A program made the translations under genes and the position numbers. Positions 50,408-58,387 of a DNA stretch of 64,000 bases are shown one piece after another. The stretch's first letter is position 1. Each line of letters starts with the position of its first letter. The stretch covers positions 682,001 to 746,000 of the forward strand of contig NZ_PDOD01000001.1 in assembly GCF_003226325.1 (NCBI RefSeq), given 5' to 3'. Under the pieces are notes generated by a model. The model made no database searches. It was not told where the DNA came from and saw only the letters and a program-made list of their open reading frames with translations. The DNA comes from Salipaludibacillus keqinensis. Lineage in GTDB: Bacteria > Bacillota > Bacilli > Bacillales > Salisediminibacteriaceae.

Positions 50408-51486
50408 AAAAATTAATGATCATCTTCTTACTCCTAACTACCGCATGCGTACCTACGAAAATCGTTGACGAACTCATGCTTATCCACGCGACTGGATTTG
50501 ATTACATAGACGAGAAGAATATGAGGGCCACGATCAGTGTTCCCGTTTATCATCAGGGCTCGGGACACAGTGCAGGAGAACAGTCCGTTACAAGTGAAAC
50601 GATCACAGGCGTTGGACACACGGCCAAGGATATTAGAAGCGAAATGGATAGTAAATCACCCCGTTTAATTGAGAACAGTAAATTAGCTGTGGTGTTATTT
50701 GATCACGAGACCGCAAATAATGGAATCATAGACACCGTTGACACGTTTTACCGGGATCCAACGGTAGGTCAACGTGTATATTTAACGGTTTATGAAGGAC
50801 AAACGAGAGAACTCTTGGAGCAAAATTTGTCCCTCCAACCAGAGATCTCCCGTTATTTAACCGAACTGATCGAACAAAATATTAAGAATCATGAGCTTCC
50901 AAAAAGCAATATGCATGTTTTTTTATACCGCTATTTTCAAAAAGGAATGGACCCTTTCCTTCCTTACTTAAAAAAGTCAGACGGTCAAGTGCAAGTAGAT
51001 GGTCTAGCCATATTTAAAAAAGATAAAATGTGTACCATTTTATCTCGGGAAGATTCGTTTATATTTAAGATGTTAGTTGAAAGCTTCCAGGAAGGGACGT
51101 TTGAAATTTCTCTTAAAGACGAAGAGTATGCAACGATCATGAACTTAAGTACTCGTGCGAAATATTCATTGCAAAAAGATTCTGACTCTCCGAAGATTAC
51201 GATCAACCTCTTTACCAAAGGCTATGTTAATGAATATTCAGGGGAGACGTTGGATCAAAAGAAACTCGATGCGATAAATGAAATTCTGGAAGAGGAATTA
51301 ACTAAAAAAATATCAACGATGATCGAAACCTTCCAAGAATTAAACGTAGATCCAATTGGTCTAGGATTTCAGGTGAAAACGAGGACGAGAGGCTGGGATG
51401 AAAAAGAGTGGACAAGGCAATATCCTGACGTTCCTGTCGATGTTAACGTTACAACTAAAATCACTCACGGAGGAGTAAGTGAATAG
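50404..51486 (+). CDS. Spore germination lipoprotein, GerC (C subunit) family
   Basis: 360-aa lipoprotein: signal MKKLMIIFLLLTTACVPTKI with lipobox LTTAC (lipidated Cys15). The Ger(x)C domain follows: VDELMLIHATGFDYIDEKNM with conserved strands, VYLTVYEGQTRELLEQNLSL, WDEKEWTRQYPDVPVDVNVT. Completes the A-B-C germinant receptor. Starts within the gerB stop. A terminator follows. Confidence 0.92.
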   Translation: MKKLMIIFLLLTTACVPTKIVDELMLIHATGFDYIDEKNMRATISVPVYHQGSGHSAGEQSVTSETITGVGHTAKDIRSEMDSKSPRLIENSKLAVVLFDHETANNGIIDTVDTFYRDPTVGQRVYLTVYEGQTRELLEQNLSLQPEISRYLTELIEQNIKNHELPKSNMHVFLYRYFQKGMDPFLPYLKKSDGQVQVDGLAIFKKDKMCTILSREDSFIFKMLVESFQEGTFEISLKDEEYATIMNLSTRAKYSLQKDSDSPKITINLFTKGYVNEYSGETLDQKKLDAINEILEEELTKKISTMIETFQELNVDPIGLGFQVKTRTRGWDEKEWTRQYPDVPVDVNVTTKITHGGVSE

Positions 51487-51542
51487 CAGAGTTAGAGGTG
51501 GACCGTAGAAGCGGTCCTTCTAATTATAAGATAAACTAAAGG

Positions 51543-51570
51543 AAAGCACCCTGGTTCGGGTGCTTTTGTT
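51543..51570. terminator. Bidirectional terminator between gerC and a small minus-strand gene
   Basis: AAAGCACCC-tggttc-GGGTGCTTTTGTT. It is placed for both the gerABC-like operon (+) and the small gene at 51578-51736 (-). Confidence 0.88.
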
Positions 51571-51577
51571 TAAATTG

Positions 51578-51736
51578 TCAAAGTAAATAGGATAACCCAA
51601 TGATAACCACAGAGATATAAAAGAGTATTTCCAACCATAGTTTACTTCCGCTGTTGATTAATTGTATAGCTTTGTATCCACATCGTGCGATAATGATCAG
51701 CCAAGCAATCATAAGAATTATTGCAGGAATTTCCAA
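51578..51736 (-). CDS. Small two-helix membrane protein, unknown
   Basis: 52-aa protein starting TTG (EIPAIILMIAWLIII as first helix; WLEILFYISVVIIGLSYLL as second), joined by a basic loop YKAIQLINSGSK. AAAGGAGG is 8 nt before TTG 51736, and the gene ends at the terminator shared with gerC. Family not recognised. Convergent to the germination operon, which gives no clear functional hint. Confidence 0.6.
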   Translation of the reverse strand: MEIPAIILMIAWLIIIARCGYKAIQLINSGSKLWLEILFYISVVIIGLSYLL

Positions 51737-52346
51737 GATGAACGCCTCCTTTCTATTGAATGAATGGTTCTTTACATGTTTATGAAGAAGGGGGACGAAC
51801 TATTATCGTTTTTGTGCTACGTAATGGAATTCAATTTGTTAGATGGAATACTATTCTTCAAAGAAAGACAAGATGGATTCGATTTAGTGATTAATTGGAT
51901 ATTAAACAATTACATAGAATACGGTCTTAGCATGTAATGAGTATAGATTTATTACATTAAAATTTCGGCGAGTGCTTTCTTGACCCGATATTAACAACAT
52001 AGCAAATGTTAAAGATGCTCCTAGAATAGGTATAACTATGGTAAAAGGAGAAATAAGTGGAGAAAACCGATGTTAGTTTATTCGATCAACAGGTTCTAAA
52101 AGGTTAATTCTTATAACATTAGTTAGAAGTTATTAAGCTTAAATCACTAAAAACCAGCACGGAAAGTCCGCACTGGTTAGTAAACGTATGTTTAATTCAT
52201 CAAGGAACGAAGGGATGTTATTATCAAATTCTAGACTATGATATTCCCTATTTATGATCTTCAGATCAGTCACTTCTAAATAAGATATTTAATTAAATTA
52301 TTCATAAATGGACAGTAGATAGCACATCATTTTTTAGAGTTTAAAG
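51737..52346. other. 600-bp region between the small membrane gene and the lacI-like gene
   Basis: Mostly AT-rich without supported genes. A stem-loop at 52150-52178 (minus strand: AACCAGTGCGGA / TCCGTGCTGGTT then TTTAG) probably ends the lacI-like transcript. A 53-codon ORF at 51776-51937 on the + strand has no ribosome site. Confidence 0.5.
52150..52178 (-). terminator. Probable terminator of the LacI-family gene
   Basis: 12-bp minus-strand stem AACCAGTGCGGA / TCCGTGCTGGTT with two G-T pairs and TTTTT overlap, about 170 nt past the stop codon. Confidence 0.5.
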
Positions 52347-53360
52347 CTATTCATTCTTAACTGTAGTAGTAGATTCTCTGACGATTAAGTTGGAGTCGAT
52401 AAGAATCTCTTGGATCGGGTCGTTTGGATGATCCATTCTCCAGAACAGCTGCTCTATCGCTTTTTTTCCATACAATTGCAAGTCTACGTTCATTGTCGTT
52501 GTCTTTGGGTTGGATATCCGTGATAACTGGCCGTTATCAAAACTGCACACAGAAACATCAGCTGGTACATTAATTCCTTTTGATTGTAGATTCGTTAAAA
52601 GAAAAAAACCTAGACCGTCATTCGTGCAAAACCATGCTGTGGGTAGGGCATCGAGTTTATCAATCGATTGTCCAACCCCTTCACCAGATTCTTTTACCTC
52701 AGTGATAACAAACTTATTGTTCAATTTTACGTTATTATCCTTTAACGCTAATAAAAAACCCTCATATCGTTCTTGGTAACTTGGAGAACGATTAACATCC
52801 CCTAGAAATCCAATCTGTTTATGTCCTAGATTGATCAAGTGATGTACGGCTTTAAAAGCCGCAAACCGATTATTTATCAAGATGGCATCCGCTGGATTAA
52901 GTGGATGGTGATGGTCGATTAACACGGTAGGAATACCAGTATCAATGATACGGTTGATATAATCGGTGCTGATGTGTGACAGGATGATGATGCCTGACAC
53001 GGACCGGTCTTGAACAAACGAAGGCAATGACAAATGATCCCTAGTATGATCATCAATAGATTGAATCAGTAAATTCATGCCTCTTTGGTTTACCTCTTTT
53101 TCTATCGTTAAATAAATATCCCCAAAGAAATTTAGTGAAAAAGCAAGGTCTGAAGCGATAAGGGCAATATTTCCTGAGTGATTAGCCTGATTTTGTTTTT
53201 TTGCAATCGAATACTGATATCCTAATTCTTCTGCTTTGGTTTTAATCAGTTGTCTTGTTTCTTCACTGACACCTGGTTTTCCGGAAAGCGCCTGAGACAC
53301 GGAATTTTTAGAAATATTTAATTCTCGAGCAATATCTTGCATCGTAATTTTTTTAGCCAT
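52347..53360 (-). CDS. LacI family transcriptional repressor of the glycan locus
   Basis: 337-aa LacI/GalR regulator. N-terminal DNA-binding domain ITMQDIARELNISKNSVSQA plus hinge LSGKPGVSEETRQLIKTKAE; then a periplasmic-binding-like effector domain (GNIALIASDLAFSLNFFGDI, HKQIGFLGDVNRSPSYQERY, STTTVKNE end). ATG 53360 is favoured over a GTG 9 nt upstream. A perfect TGTAACGTTACA palindrome lies 67 bp upstream of its start and again in the neighbouring promoters, so it probably represses itself, the GH13-GH130 operon and the sugar transporter. Effector sugar unknown. Confidence 0.92.
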   Translation of the reverse strand: MAKKITMQDIARELNISKNSVSQALSGKPGVSEETRQLIKTKAEELGYQYSIAKKQNQANHSGNIALIASDLAFSLNFFGDIYLTIEKEVNQRGMNLLIQSIDDHTRDHLSLPSFVQDRSVSGIIILSHISTDYINRIIDTGIPTVLIDHHHPLNPADAILINNRFAAFKAVHHLINLGHKQIGFLGDVNRSPSYQERYEGFLLALKDNNVKLNNKFVITEVKESGEGVGQSIDKLDALPTAWFCTNDGLGFFLLTNLQSKGINVPADVSVCSFDNGQLSRISNPKTTTMNVDLQLYGKKAIEQLFWRMDHPNDPIQEILIDSNLIVRESTTTVKNE

Positions 53361-53426
53361 GACTTTCACACCTTTTATAGCTAGATTCTCAAAGAGTTGC
53401 TTGAGTTCTGTACGGTTATTATTTTT

Positions 53427-53438
53427 TGTAACGTTACA
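53427..53438. promoter_or_regulatory. LacI-type operator 1 (lacI-like gene promoter)
   Basis: TGTAACGTTACA, perfect 12-bp palindrome with central CG as usual for LacI/GalR operators. Upstream of the repressor gene. Confidence 0.7.
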
Positions 53439-53515
53439 TTTATAATATAGTATATTCCTTCCAAAAAGTAAATCAATTTAGATTAAACATTGGCAAATAA
53501 AGATTTCAAAACATA

Positions 53516-53544
53516 TTGACTAACTAAAAAAATGACGTTACCAT
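53516..53544 (+). promoter_or_regulatory. Promoter of the GH13-DUF1861-GH130 operon with overlapping operator
   Basis: TTGACT (53516-53521), 17-bp spacer, TACCAT (53539-53544). A degenerate operator AATGACGTTACC (53531-53542, 8 of 12 matches) overlaps the -10 element, so bound repressor would block polymerase. Confidence 0.5.
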
Positions 53545-53669
53545 TACAAGTAAAGTTACTTATAGGTATATTGTCATTTAATATCATGTAAAAATAAATT
53601 TTGTAATGATTGATAATAAGGCTTATATAAAGTTGTGCTTTACGATACGCATAGAGGGAGGGATAGTCA

Positions 53670-55331
53670 ATGGGAACCCCTAAATGGTGGCAGACGGCGT
53701 TGTTTTACGAAATATATATGCCGAGCTTCTGTGACGGAAACAACGATGGAATTGGTGATTTCAACGGCATTCGGTCGAAACTAAGCTATTTGCAGGAGCT
53801 AGGAGTAAAAGCAATTTGGCTGACTCCTTTTTATGTGTCACCGAAAATTGATAACGGTTACGACGTTGCGGATTACGAGAACATTGATCCAATTTACGGA
53901 TCAATGGGAGATTTCGATCGTTTTATAGAAGATGCCCACCACATGGGAATAAAAGTAATCGTCGATCTTGTTTTGAATCATACATCGACGGAACACGCAT
54001 GGTTTAAGGAAGCTGCTTCTGACGTCACGAGTGACAAAAGAGACTGGTATATATGGAAAGACCCTGTAGATGACGGGCCGCCGAATAACTGGCAGTCATT
54101 TTTCGGTGGAACAGCTTGGGAGCTTGATGAGAACTCAGGTCAATATTATTACCATGCGTTTGCGAAAGAACAGGCAGACTTGAACTGGGCCAATCCTAAA
54201 GTGAAAAGGGCAATGTTTGACGTCATGGAATTTTGGCTCAAGAAGGGTGTAGACGGATTTCGCTTAGACGTGATTAATTTTCTCACTGTGCAGTCTGCAT
54301 TTCCGGATAATCCTTATGACGACGCGAAAGAAGAGCAACTCCATCAATATGATAAAGATCAAAAAGGGATTTTTCAGATTATCAAAGAAATTTCTACATT
54401 TGTTCATCAATATGAGGGGAAGTTTTTACTCGGTGAAGTAGGATCAGAGGATTTGAATGTACTGAAAAAATACATTGGACCTGAAAAATTAGATGCTATA
54501 TTTAACTTTAATTTAGGAAGTTTGGAAACGTTTGATGTAGATAAAATATTCTCACAAATGCAGGCAATGGAAGAAGGGTACGTCATCAAGGACTTGCCGA
54601 CTTTGTTTTTCAGTAGTCATGATATGTCCCGGCACAACAGCCGGTTTAGTGCGGGAGAAACAAAAGAAGACCGTCAAAAAAGAACGAGAGTGGCTGCTTC
54701 ACTTATCCTGACAGCAAAAGGAATTCCATTCATATATTACGGGGACGAAATTGGAATGCCTGATTTCGAGGCTGACCATTTAACCGATTTGAACGATGTT
54801 CAAGGATTAACAGCCTATGAAATGGCCCTTGAAGCAGGTAAAACAGAGGAAGAAGCAATGAAGTACGCAAACGACAAAGGGCGGGATAAATCTCGTTCGC
54901 CAATGCAGTGGGATGATTCCCTAAATGGTGGTTTCTCAAAGAAAGATCCTTGGTTACCGTTGTCTTCTCGCGATTGTCAACCGAATGTTGCGGCTGAAAT
55001 GCAGGATGAAAAGTCACTGCTCTCTTTTTACAAAATACTTATAAATTTAAGAGATCAACACCTGGCGTTAAGAACTGGAACATACAAAACGTTAAAAAAA
55101 TCAGGAAGTCTTCTTGTTTATGAACGAGAATGCAGCACGGAAACAGTGTTAGTTGTATTAAACTTCAGTCGGCGAAGCAACTCTTTTCCAACTATTGATA
55201 TGAAGGGGTACCGTCCTGTGTTTTCCAGCTGTCGGCCAATAAGGGAGATATTGAACCTTGAAACCGTGTTACCTTATGAAGTGCTAATTTATTCAGAGAG
55301 GATGGATGAAGACAATGATCAAACTGACTAA
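53670..55331 (+). CDS. GH13 alpha-glucosidase-like glycoside hydrolase
   Basis: 553-aa GH13 enzyme. Region I DLVLNHTS, region II GFRLDVINF (nucleophile Asp), region III LLGEVGSED (acid/base Glu), region IV FSSHDMSRH (transition-state Asp) are intact, with an N-terminal GH13 barrel starting WWQTALFYEIYMPSFCDGNN and C-terminal beta domain. Closest by eye to oligo-1,6-glucosidase/alpha-glucosidase subfamilies; no signal peptide, hence cytoplasmic. It would release glucose or cleave an alpha-linkage in the imported sugar. GAGGGAGGG precedes ATG 53670; its end overlaps DUF1861 by 26 bp. Confidence 0.9.
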   Translation: MGTPKWWQTALFYEIYMPSFCDGNNDGIGDFNGIRSKLSYLQELGVKAIWLTPFYVSPKIDNGYDVADYENIDPIYGSMGDFDRFIEDAHHMGIKVIVDLVLNHTSTEHAWFKEAASDVTSDKRDWYIWKDPVDDGPPNNWQSFFGGTAWELDENSGQYYYHAFAKEQADLNWANPKVKRAMFDVMEFWLKKGVDGFRLDVINFLTVQSAFPDNPYDDAKEEQLHQYDKDQKGIFQIIKEISTFVHQYEGKFLLGEVGSEDLNVLKKYIGPEKLDAIFNFNLGSLETFDVDKIFSQMQAMEEGYVIKDLPTLFFSSHDMSRHNSRFSAGETKEDRQKRTRVAASLILTAKGIPFIYYGDEIGMPDFEADHLTDLNDVQGLTAYEMALEAGKTEEEAMKYANDKGRDKSRSPMQWDDSLNGGFSKKDPWLPLSSRDCQPNVAAEMQDEKSLLSFYKILINLRDQHLALRTGTYKTLKKSGSLLVYERECSTETVLVVLNFSRRSNSFPTIDMKGYRPVFSSCRPIREILNLETVLPYEVLIYSERMDEDNDQTD

Positions 55332-56253
55332 AGGGGAAGTGAAAACGTGTTCAGTACTCGTGGAGGAATTCAAGAAAAATCCTGAGAACCCTGAAAAAAT
55401 CACGTTTTCCGGTGTCGGAAATAAAGACGTCTATAACATTACTGCTCCCTTTGAAGATGAAGGAGAGCAAGTAATAGCAGGTAGAGTGGAAGACCGAGAT
55501 AGTGAACATTCTGAAGTGCATTTCTTTGTTGAAGTGAACGGGGAATGGAAGCCACGTCAAGGGGCACCAGTCTTTTCTCTGCAAGATCCTTTTGTAACAA
55601 AGGTTGCAGGTGAACGAATCTTAGGAGGAGTAGAGATTTTTCCTCATCCAACGATAAAAGACGGACTTGGTTGGAGAACGGTTTTTTATAAAGGTGATCG
55701 ACTTGCTACTTTAACTCCGTTTTTTAAAGGTCCCGATGGCATGAAAGATGTGCGTATTGTTGAGCTTCCTAACGGAGAAATTGGTATCTTCACTCGCCCG
55801 CAAGGAGAAAAAGGTGGCAGAGGAGAGATAGGTTTTGCAAAAGTCGCTTCGTTAAGTGAGTTAACTGTCGAAGTCATAAATGACGCCCCTTTACTCGAAG
55901 GACAGTTTATTAAAGAGGAGTGGGGCGGAGCAAATGAAATTCATGTGCTGAGTAATGGATTGCTGGGTGTGCTCGGACATATCGCCTGCTTTGATGAGGC
56001 AGGAGACCGTCATTATTATCCTATGGTGTTTGCGGTTAACCCGGAGAACCACCAATTCTCAGACTTACAAATTATCGCGACCCGCGCGGATTTTCTTCCT
56101 GGAGAATCGAAGCGACCGGACTTAGCTAGTGTGGTATTTAGCGGAGGACTCGTAAGAAAAAGCAATGGAAAGGCAGAATTATATTCAGGCATAAGTGACG
56201 CGGAAGCGCAAAACATCGTCATTGAAGATCCGTTTAGTCAATATGAACAGTGA
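55306..56253 (+). CDS. DUF1861 family protein (five-bladed propeller, GH-F-like)
   Basis: 315-aa DUF1861 (MTP-1-like) protein. Family features: NITAPFEDEGEQVIAGRVED, GGVEIFPHPTIKDGLGWRTV, IVELPNGEIGIFTRPQGEKG, KRPDLASVVFSGGLVRKSNG, EDPFSQYE end. The fold is a five-bladed propeller related to GH43/GH130. No biochemical activity is known to me. Located between GH13 and GH130 with translational overlap, so it probably handles the same glycan. Confidence 0.85.
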   Translation: MKTMIKLTKGEVKTCSVLVEEFKKNPENPEKITFSGVGNKDVYNITAPFEDEGEQVIAGRVEDRDSEHSEVHFFVEVNGEWKPRQGAPVFSLQDPFVTKVAGERILGGVEIFPHPTIKDGLGWRTVFYKGDRLATLTPFFKGPDGMKDVRIVELPNGEIGIFTRPQGEKGGRGEIGFAKVASLSELTVEVINDAPLLEGQFIKEEWGGANEIHVLSNGLLGVLGHIACFDEAGDRHYYPMVFAVNPENHQFSDLQIIATRADFLPGESKRPDLASVVFSGGLVRKSNGKAELYSGISDAEAQNIVIEDPFSQYEQ

Positions 56254-56265
56254 GGAGTTTGATTA

Positions 56266-57336
56266 ATGAAGACATACCGATATGAGGAAAACCCAATTAT
56301 TACACCTGAAGATGTGGTGCCGCATAGAGAAGATTTTGAAGTTATAGGTGCGTTTAATGCCGGAGTAGCTGAATACAATGGAGAAATTCTCATGCTGCTT
56401 AGAGTGGCGGAACGTCCAATTAGCGACGATCCCTCGATTGTCAAAGCACCTATTTTTAATGCAAAAACAAACAAGCTGGAAATCATTCGTTTATCTGCAG
56501 ATGATGAGAGATATGACTTTACAGATCCCCGGACAATCCGTTATGCCGGAGAACCGGACAGCTTTGCTTATTTAACTTCTCTTTCCTATTTGAGGTTAGC
56601 TCGCAGTAAAGATGGCCGGCATTTCCATATTGAGCCTGATCCGTTTATTTATCCATCTCGGGATCTTGAAACCTACGGCATTGAGGACCCACGGATCACT
56701 CAAATTGGTGACACGTACTACATCTATTACAGTGCCGCATCCTCTGTAGGAGTAGGGGAGTCACTTGTCTCAACAAAAAATTGGCAAAATGTTACCTATC
56801 ATGGAATGATTTTTGCCCCTGAGAATAAAGATGTTCTAATTTTCCCGGAAAAAATCAACGGGAAATACTATGCCCTTCACCGACCAGTTCCTAAAAGTGT
56901 TGGATCTCCGGAAATATGGCTGGCGGAATCAGATAACTTGCTGTATTGGGGCAATCATAAACATTTAATCGGTTTAAGACCTGGGAAATGGGATGACGGG
57001 CGGATTGGCGGTGGAGCTGTACCAATTAAAACCGATAAAGGTTGGTTGGAATTATATCATGGCGCTTCAACAGATCATCGCTATTGCATGGGTGCGGTCC
57101 TAGTCGATTTAGAAGATCCTTCCAAAGTGATAGCTCGTTCAGAATTCCCATTATTAGAGCCAGAAGCGGACTATGAAGTGAACGGATTTTTCGGTAATGT
57201 TGTATTTTCTTGTGGGGCGATTGTAGAGGGCGATGTGGTCAAGATGTATTATGGTGTTGCCGATACATCCATGGCCTGCGTGGAGTTAAGTTTACAAGGG
57301 ATTCTCGATTCTCTTTTTACAATGAAAACAATATAA
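56266..57336 (+). CDS. GH130 family beta-mannoside phosphorylase/hydrolase
   Basis: 356-aa GH130 protein. RYEENPIITPEDVVPHREDF, FEVIGAFNAGVAEYNGEILM, LETYGIEDPRITQIGDTYYI (Glu-Asp catalytic block), EKINGKYYALHRPVPKSVGS and GAVPIKTDKGWLELYHGAST are GH130 signatures. Characterised members phosphorolyse beta-1,2- or beta-1,4-mannosides, and some hydrolyse them. Subfamily not assigned by eye, so linkage is open. AGTGAGGAG precedes ATG 56266, 12 bp after DUF1861. Third gene of the GH operon, ending in a terminator. Confidence 0.88.
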   Translation: MKTYRYEENPIITPEDVVPHREDFEVIGAFNAGVAEYNGEILMLLRVAERPISDDPSIVKAPIFNAKTNKLEIIRLSADDERYDFTDPRTIRYAGEPDSFAYLTSLSYLRLARSKDGRHFHIEPDPFIYPSRDLETYGIEDPRITQIGDTYYIYYSAASSVGVGESLVSTKNWQNVTYHGMIFAPENKDVLIFPEKINGKYYALHRPVPKSVGSPEIWLAESDNLLYWGNHKHLIGLRPGKWDDGRIGGGAVPIKTDKGWLELYHGASTDHRYCMGAVLVDLEDPSKVIARSEFPLLEPEADYEVNGFFGNVVFSCGAIVEGDVVKMYYGVADTSMACVELSLQGILDSLFTMKTI

Positions 57337-57339
57337 GCA

Positions 57340-57378
57340 AAGGCTGTCGGTCGACTGGTTCTTACCGACAGCTTTTTA
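57340..57378 (+). terminator. Terminator of the GH13-DUF1861-GH130 operon
   Basis: GGCTGTCGGT ... ACCGACAGC followed by TTTTTAAA. Confidence 0.9.
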
Positions 57379-57440
57379 AATAGTTAACAAATCACGTTAC
57401 TTTATGATTACAAGAAGAAGAAAATGTTACAAATTACATT

Positions 57441-58031
57441 TTATGGAGTGAGAACTTTCTTACCAAATAGGTAATAATGCATAATCAAAAAATGTACTGG
57501 GAGCATAACAAATATAAATGCAATGAGTGTAGGGATTGAGATCAGTGTGATCATTGTTAAAGGAAACAATAAGAACAATCCTTGCCAAAAGTTATGTTTA
57601 AGCATATACAAGCAAGTTTGAAAGGTTTCTTTCAATGACCCTGATGACGTTTGAACCAAGGCGGTAAAAACATACTGCGAAACGAGGATCAAGGCGATAA
57701 AGCAATAAAAACACAGCATCCCGTAAGCTTTTCCTAAGAACCCCGGCTGTTGAAAAAAATAAATGAAGTTTGCGAGCAAAATTAATGAAGGTAGTGTGAT
57801 GATTATCGCTAAAAGAAAACCTTGTTTTAAGTATTGTTTAACCCCAGAAAAGAAATGGATCAAACGACTGTCCTCCCGGTTTATGATTTGAAAAACATAA
57901 TGAGAGTAACCGGCAGTAGCAGGTCCGATCGTGACGATCGGTAAAGAGAGAATCAGCCATAAGACACCGGCTATTAAGATTTTAAACAGGTGATAGAAAT
58001 ATTGTTTAAATGAACGAGCTAAAATACGCAT
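57441..58031 (-). CDS. DUF624 (YesL-like) membrane protein
   Basis: 196-aa protein with about five hydrophobic helices and the DUF624 N-terminal motif FKILIAGVLWLILSLPIVTI, GPATAGYSHYVFQIINRED. DUF624 genes almost always neighbour carbohydrate ABC transporters (yesL, yteU), but function is unproven. Here it is on the opposite strand between the GH operon and the transporter operon and shares a divergent promoter region holding two operator palindromes. AGGAG precedes ATG 58031. Confidence 0.88.
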   Translation of the reverse strand: MRILARSFKQYFYHLFKILIAGVLWLILSLPIVTIGPATAGYSHYVFQIINREDSRLIHFFSGVKQYLKQGFLLAIIITLPSLILLANFIYFFQQPGFLGKAYGMLCFYCFIALILVSQYVFTALVQTSSGSLKETFQTCLYMLKHNFWQGLFLLFPLTMITLISIPTLIAFIFVMLPVHFLIMHYYLFGKKVLTP

Positions 58032-58094
58032 GGGTATAGGTCTCCTTTCGATTGGCTCGATTCTATCGTACCATTGTAACGCAATTAAAAATAC

Positions 58095-58106
58095 AGTAAC
58101 GTTACA
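58095..58106. promoter_or_regulatory. LacI-type operator 2
   Basis: AGTAACGTTACA, 64 bp upstream of the DUF624 start in the divergent promoter region. Confidence 0.65.
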
Positions 58107-58132
58107 GATTATAAAAATAATTTAAAATTAGG

Positions 58133-58161
58133 TTGACTAATTGTTAATTGTTTATTAAACT
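58133..58161 (+). promoter_or_regulatory. Promoter of the sugar ABC transporter operon
   Basis: TTGACT (58133-58138), 17-bp spacer, TAAACT (58156-58161), directly followed by operator 3. Confidence 0.55.
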
Positions 58162-58164
58162 GAA

Positions 58165-58176
58165 CGTAACGTTACA
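58165..58176. promoter_or_regulatory. LacI-type operator 3
   Basis: CGTAACGTTACA, core GTAACGTTAC identical to operators 1 and 2, placed over the expected +1 of the transporter operon. Confidence 0.65.
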
Positions 58177-58245
58177 GAGAGTTACAAATCTAGAGAAGTT
58201 ATCTTCTTTTAATACAAAAGAAGAAGTTAATATACTTCAAGCATT

Positions 58246-58259
58246 TGAAAGCGGTTACT
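58246..58259 (+). promoter_or_regulatory. Candidate cre site (CcpA) before the transporter operon
   Basis: TGAAAGCGGTTACT matches TGWAANCGNTNWCA at all but the last position. Located ~85 bp past the -10, a roadblock position. Suggests catabolite repression on top of LacI control. Confidence 0.5.
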
Positions 58260-58387
58260 GACTTTGTGGAACTTATCTTTAAAAAGTTTTTAAAAAGTCA
58301 TGAAGCGGTTTGACAGTGCATGATTGGCACTCTCGAATTCATAGGACTGTAAGTCATTCTTTTCATTATAAACAAGGGGGTACTGCA

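Noticed and set aside
51776-51937. 53-codon + strand ORF (MFMKKGDELL...)
   Set aside because: No ribosome site, lies in a degenerate AT-rich spacer, and no terminator or partner gene supports it.
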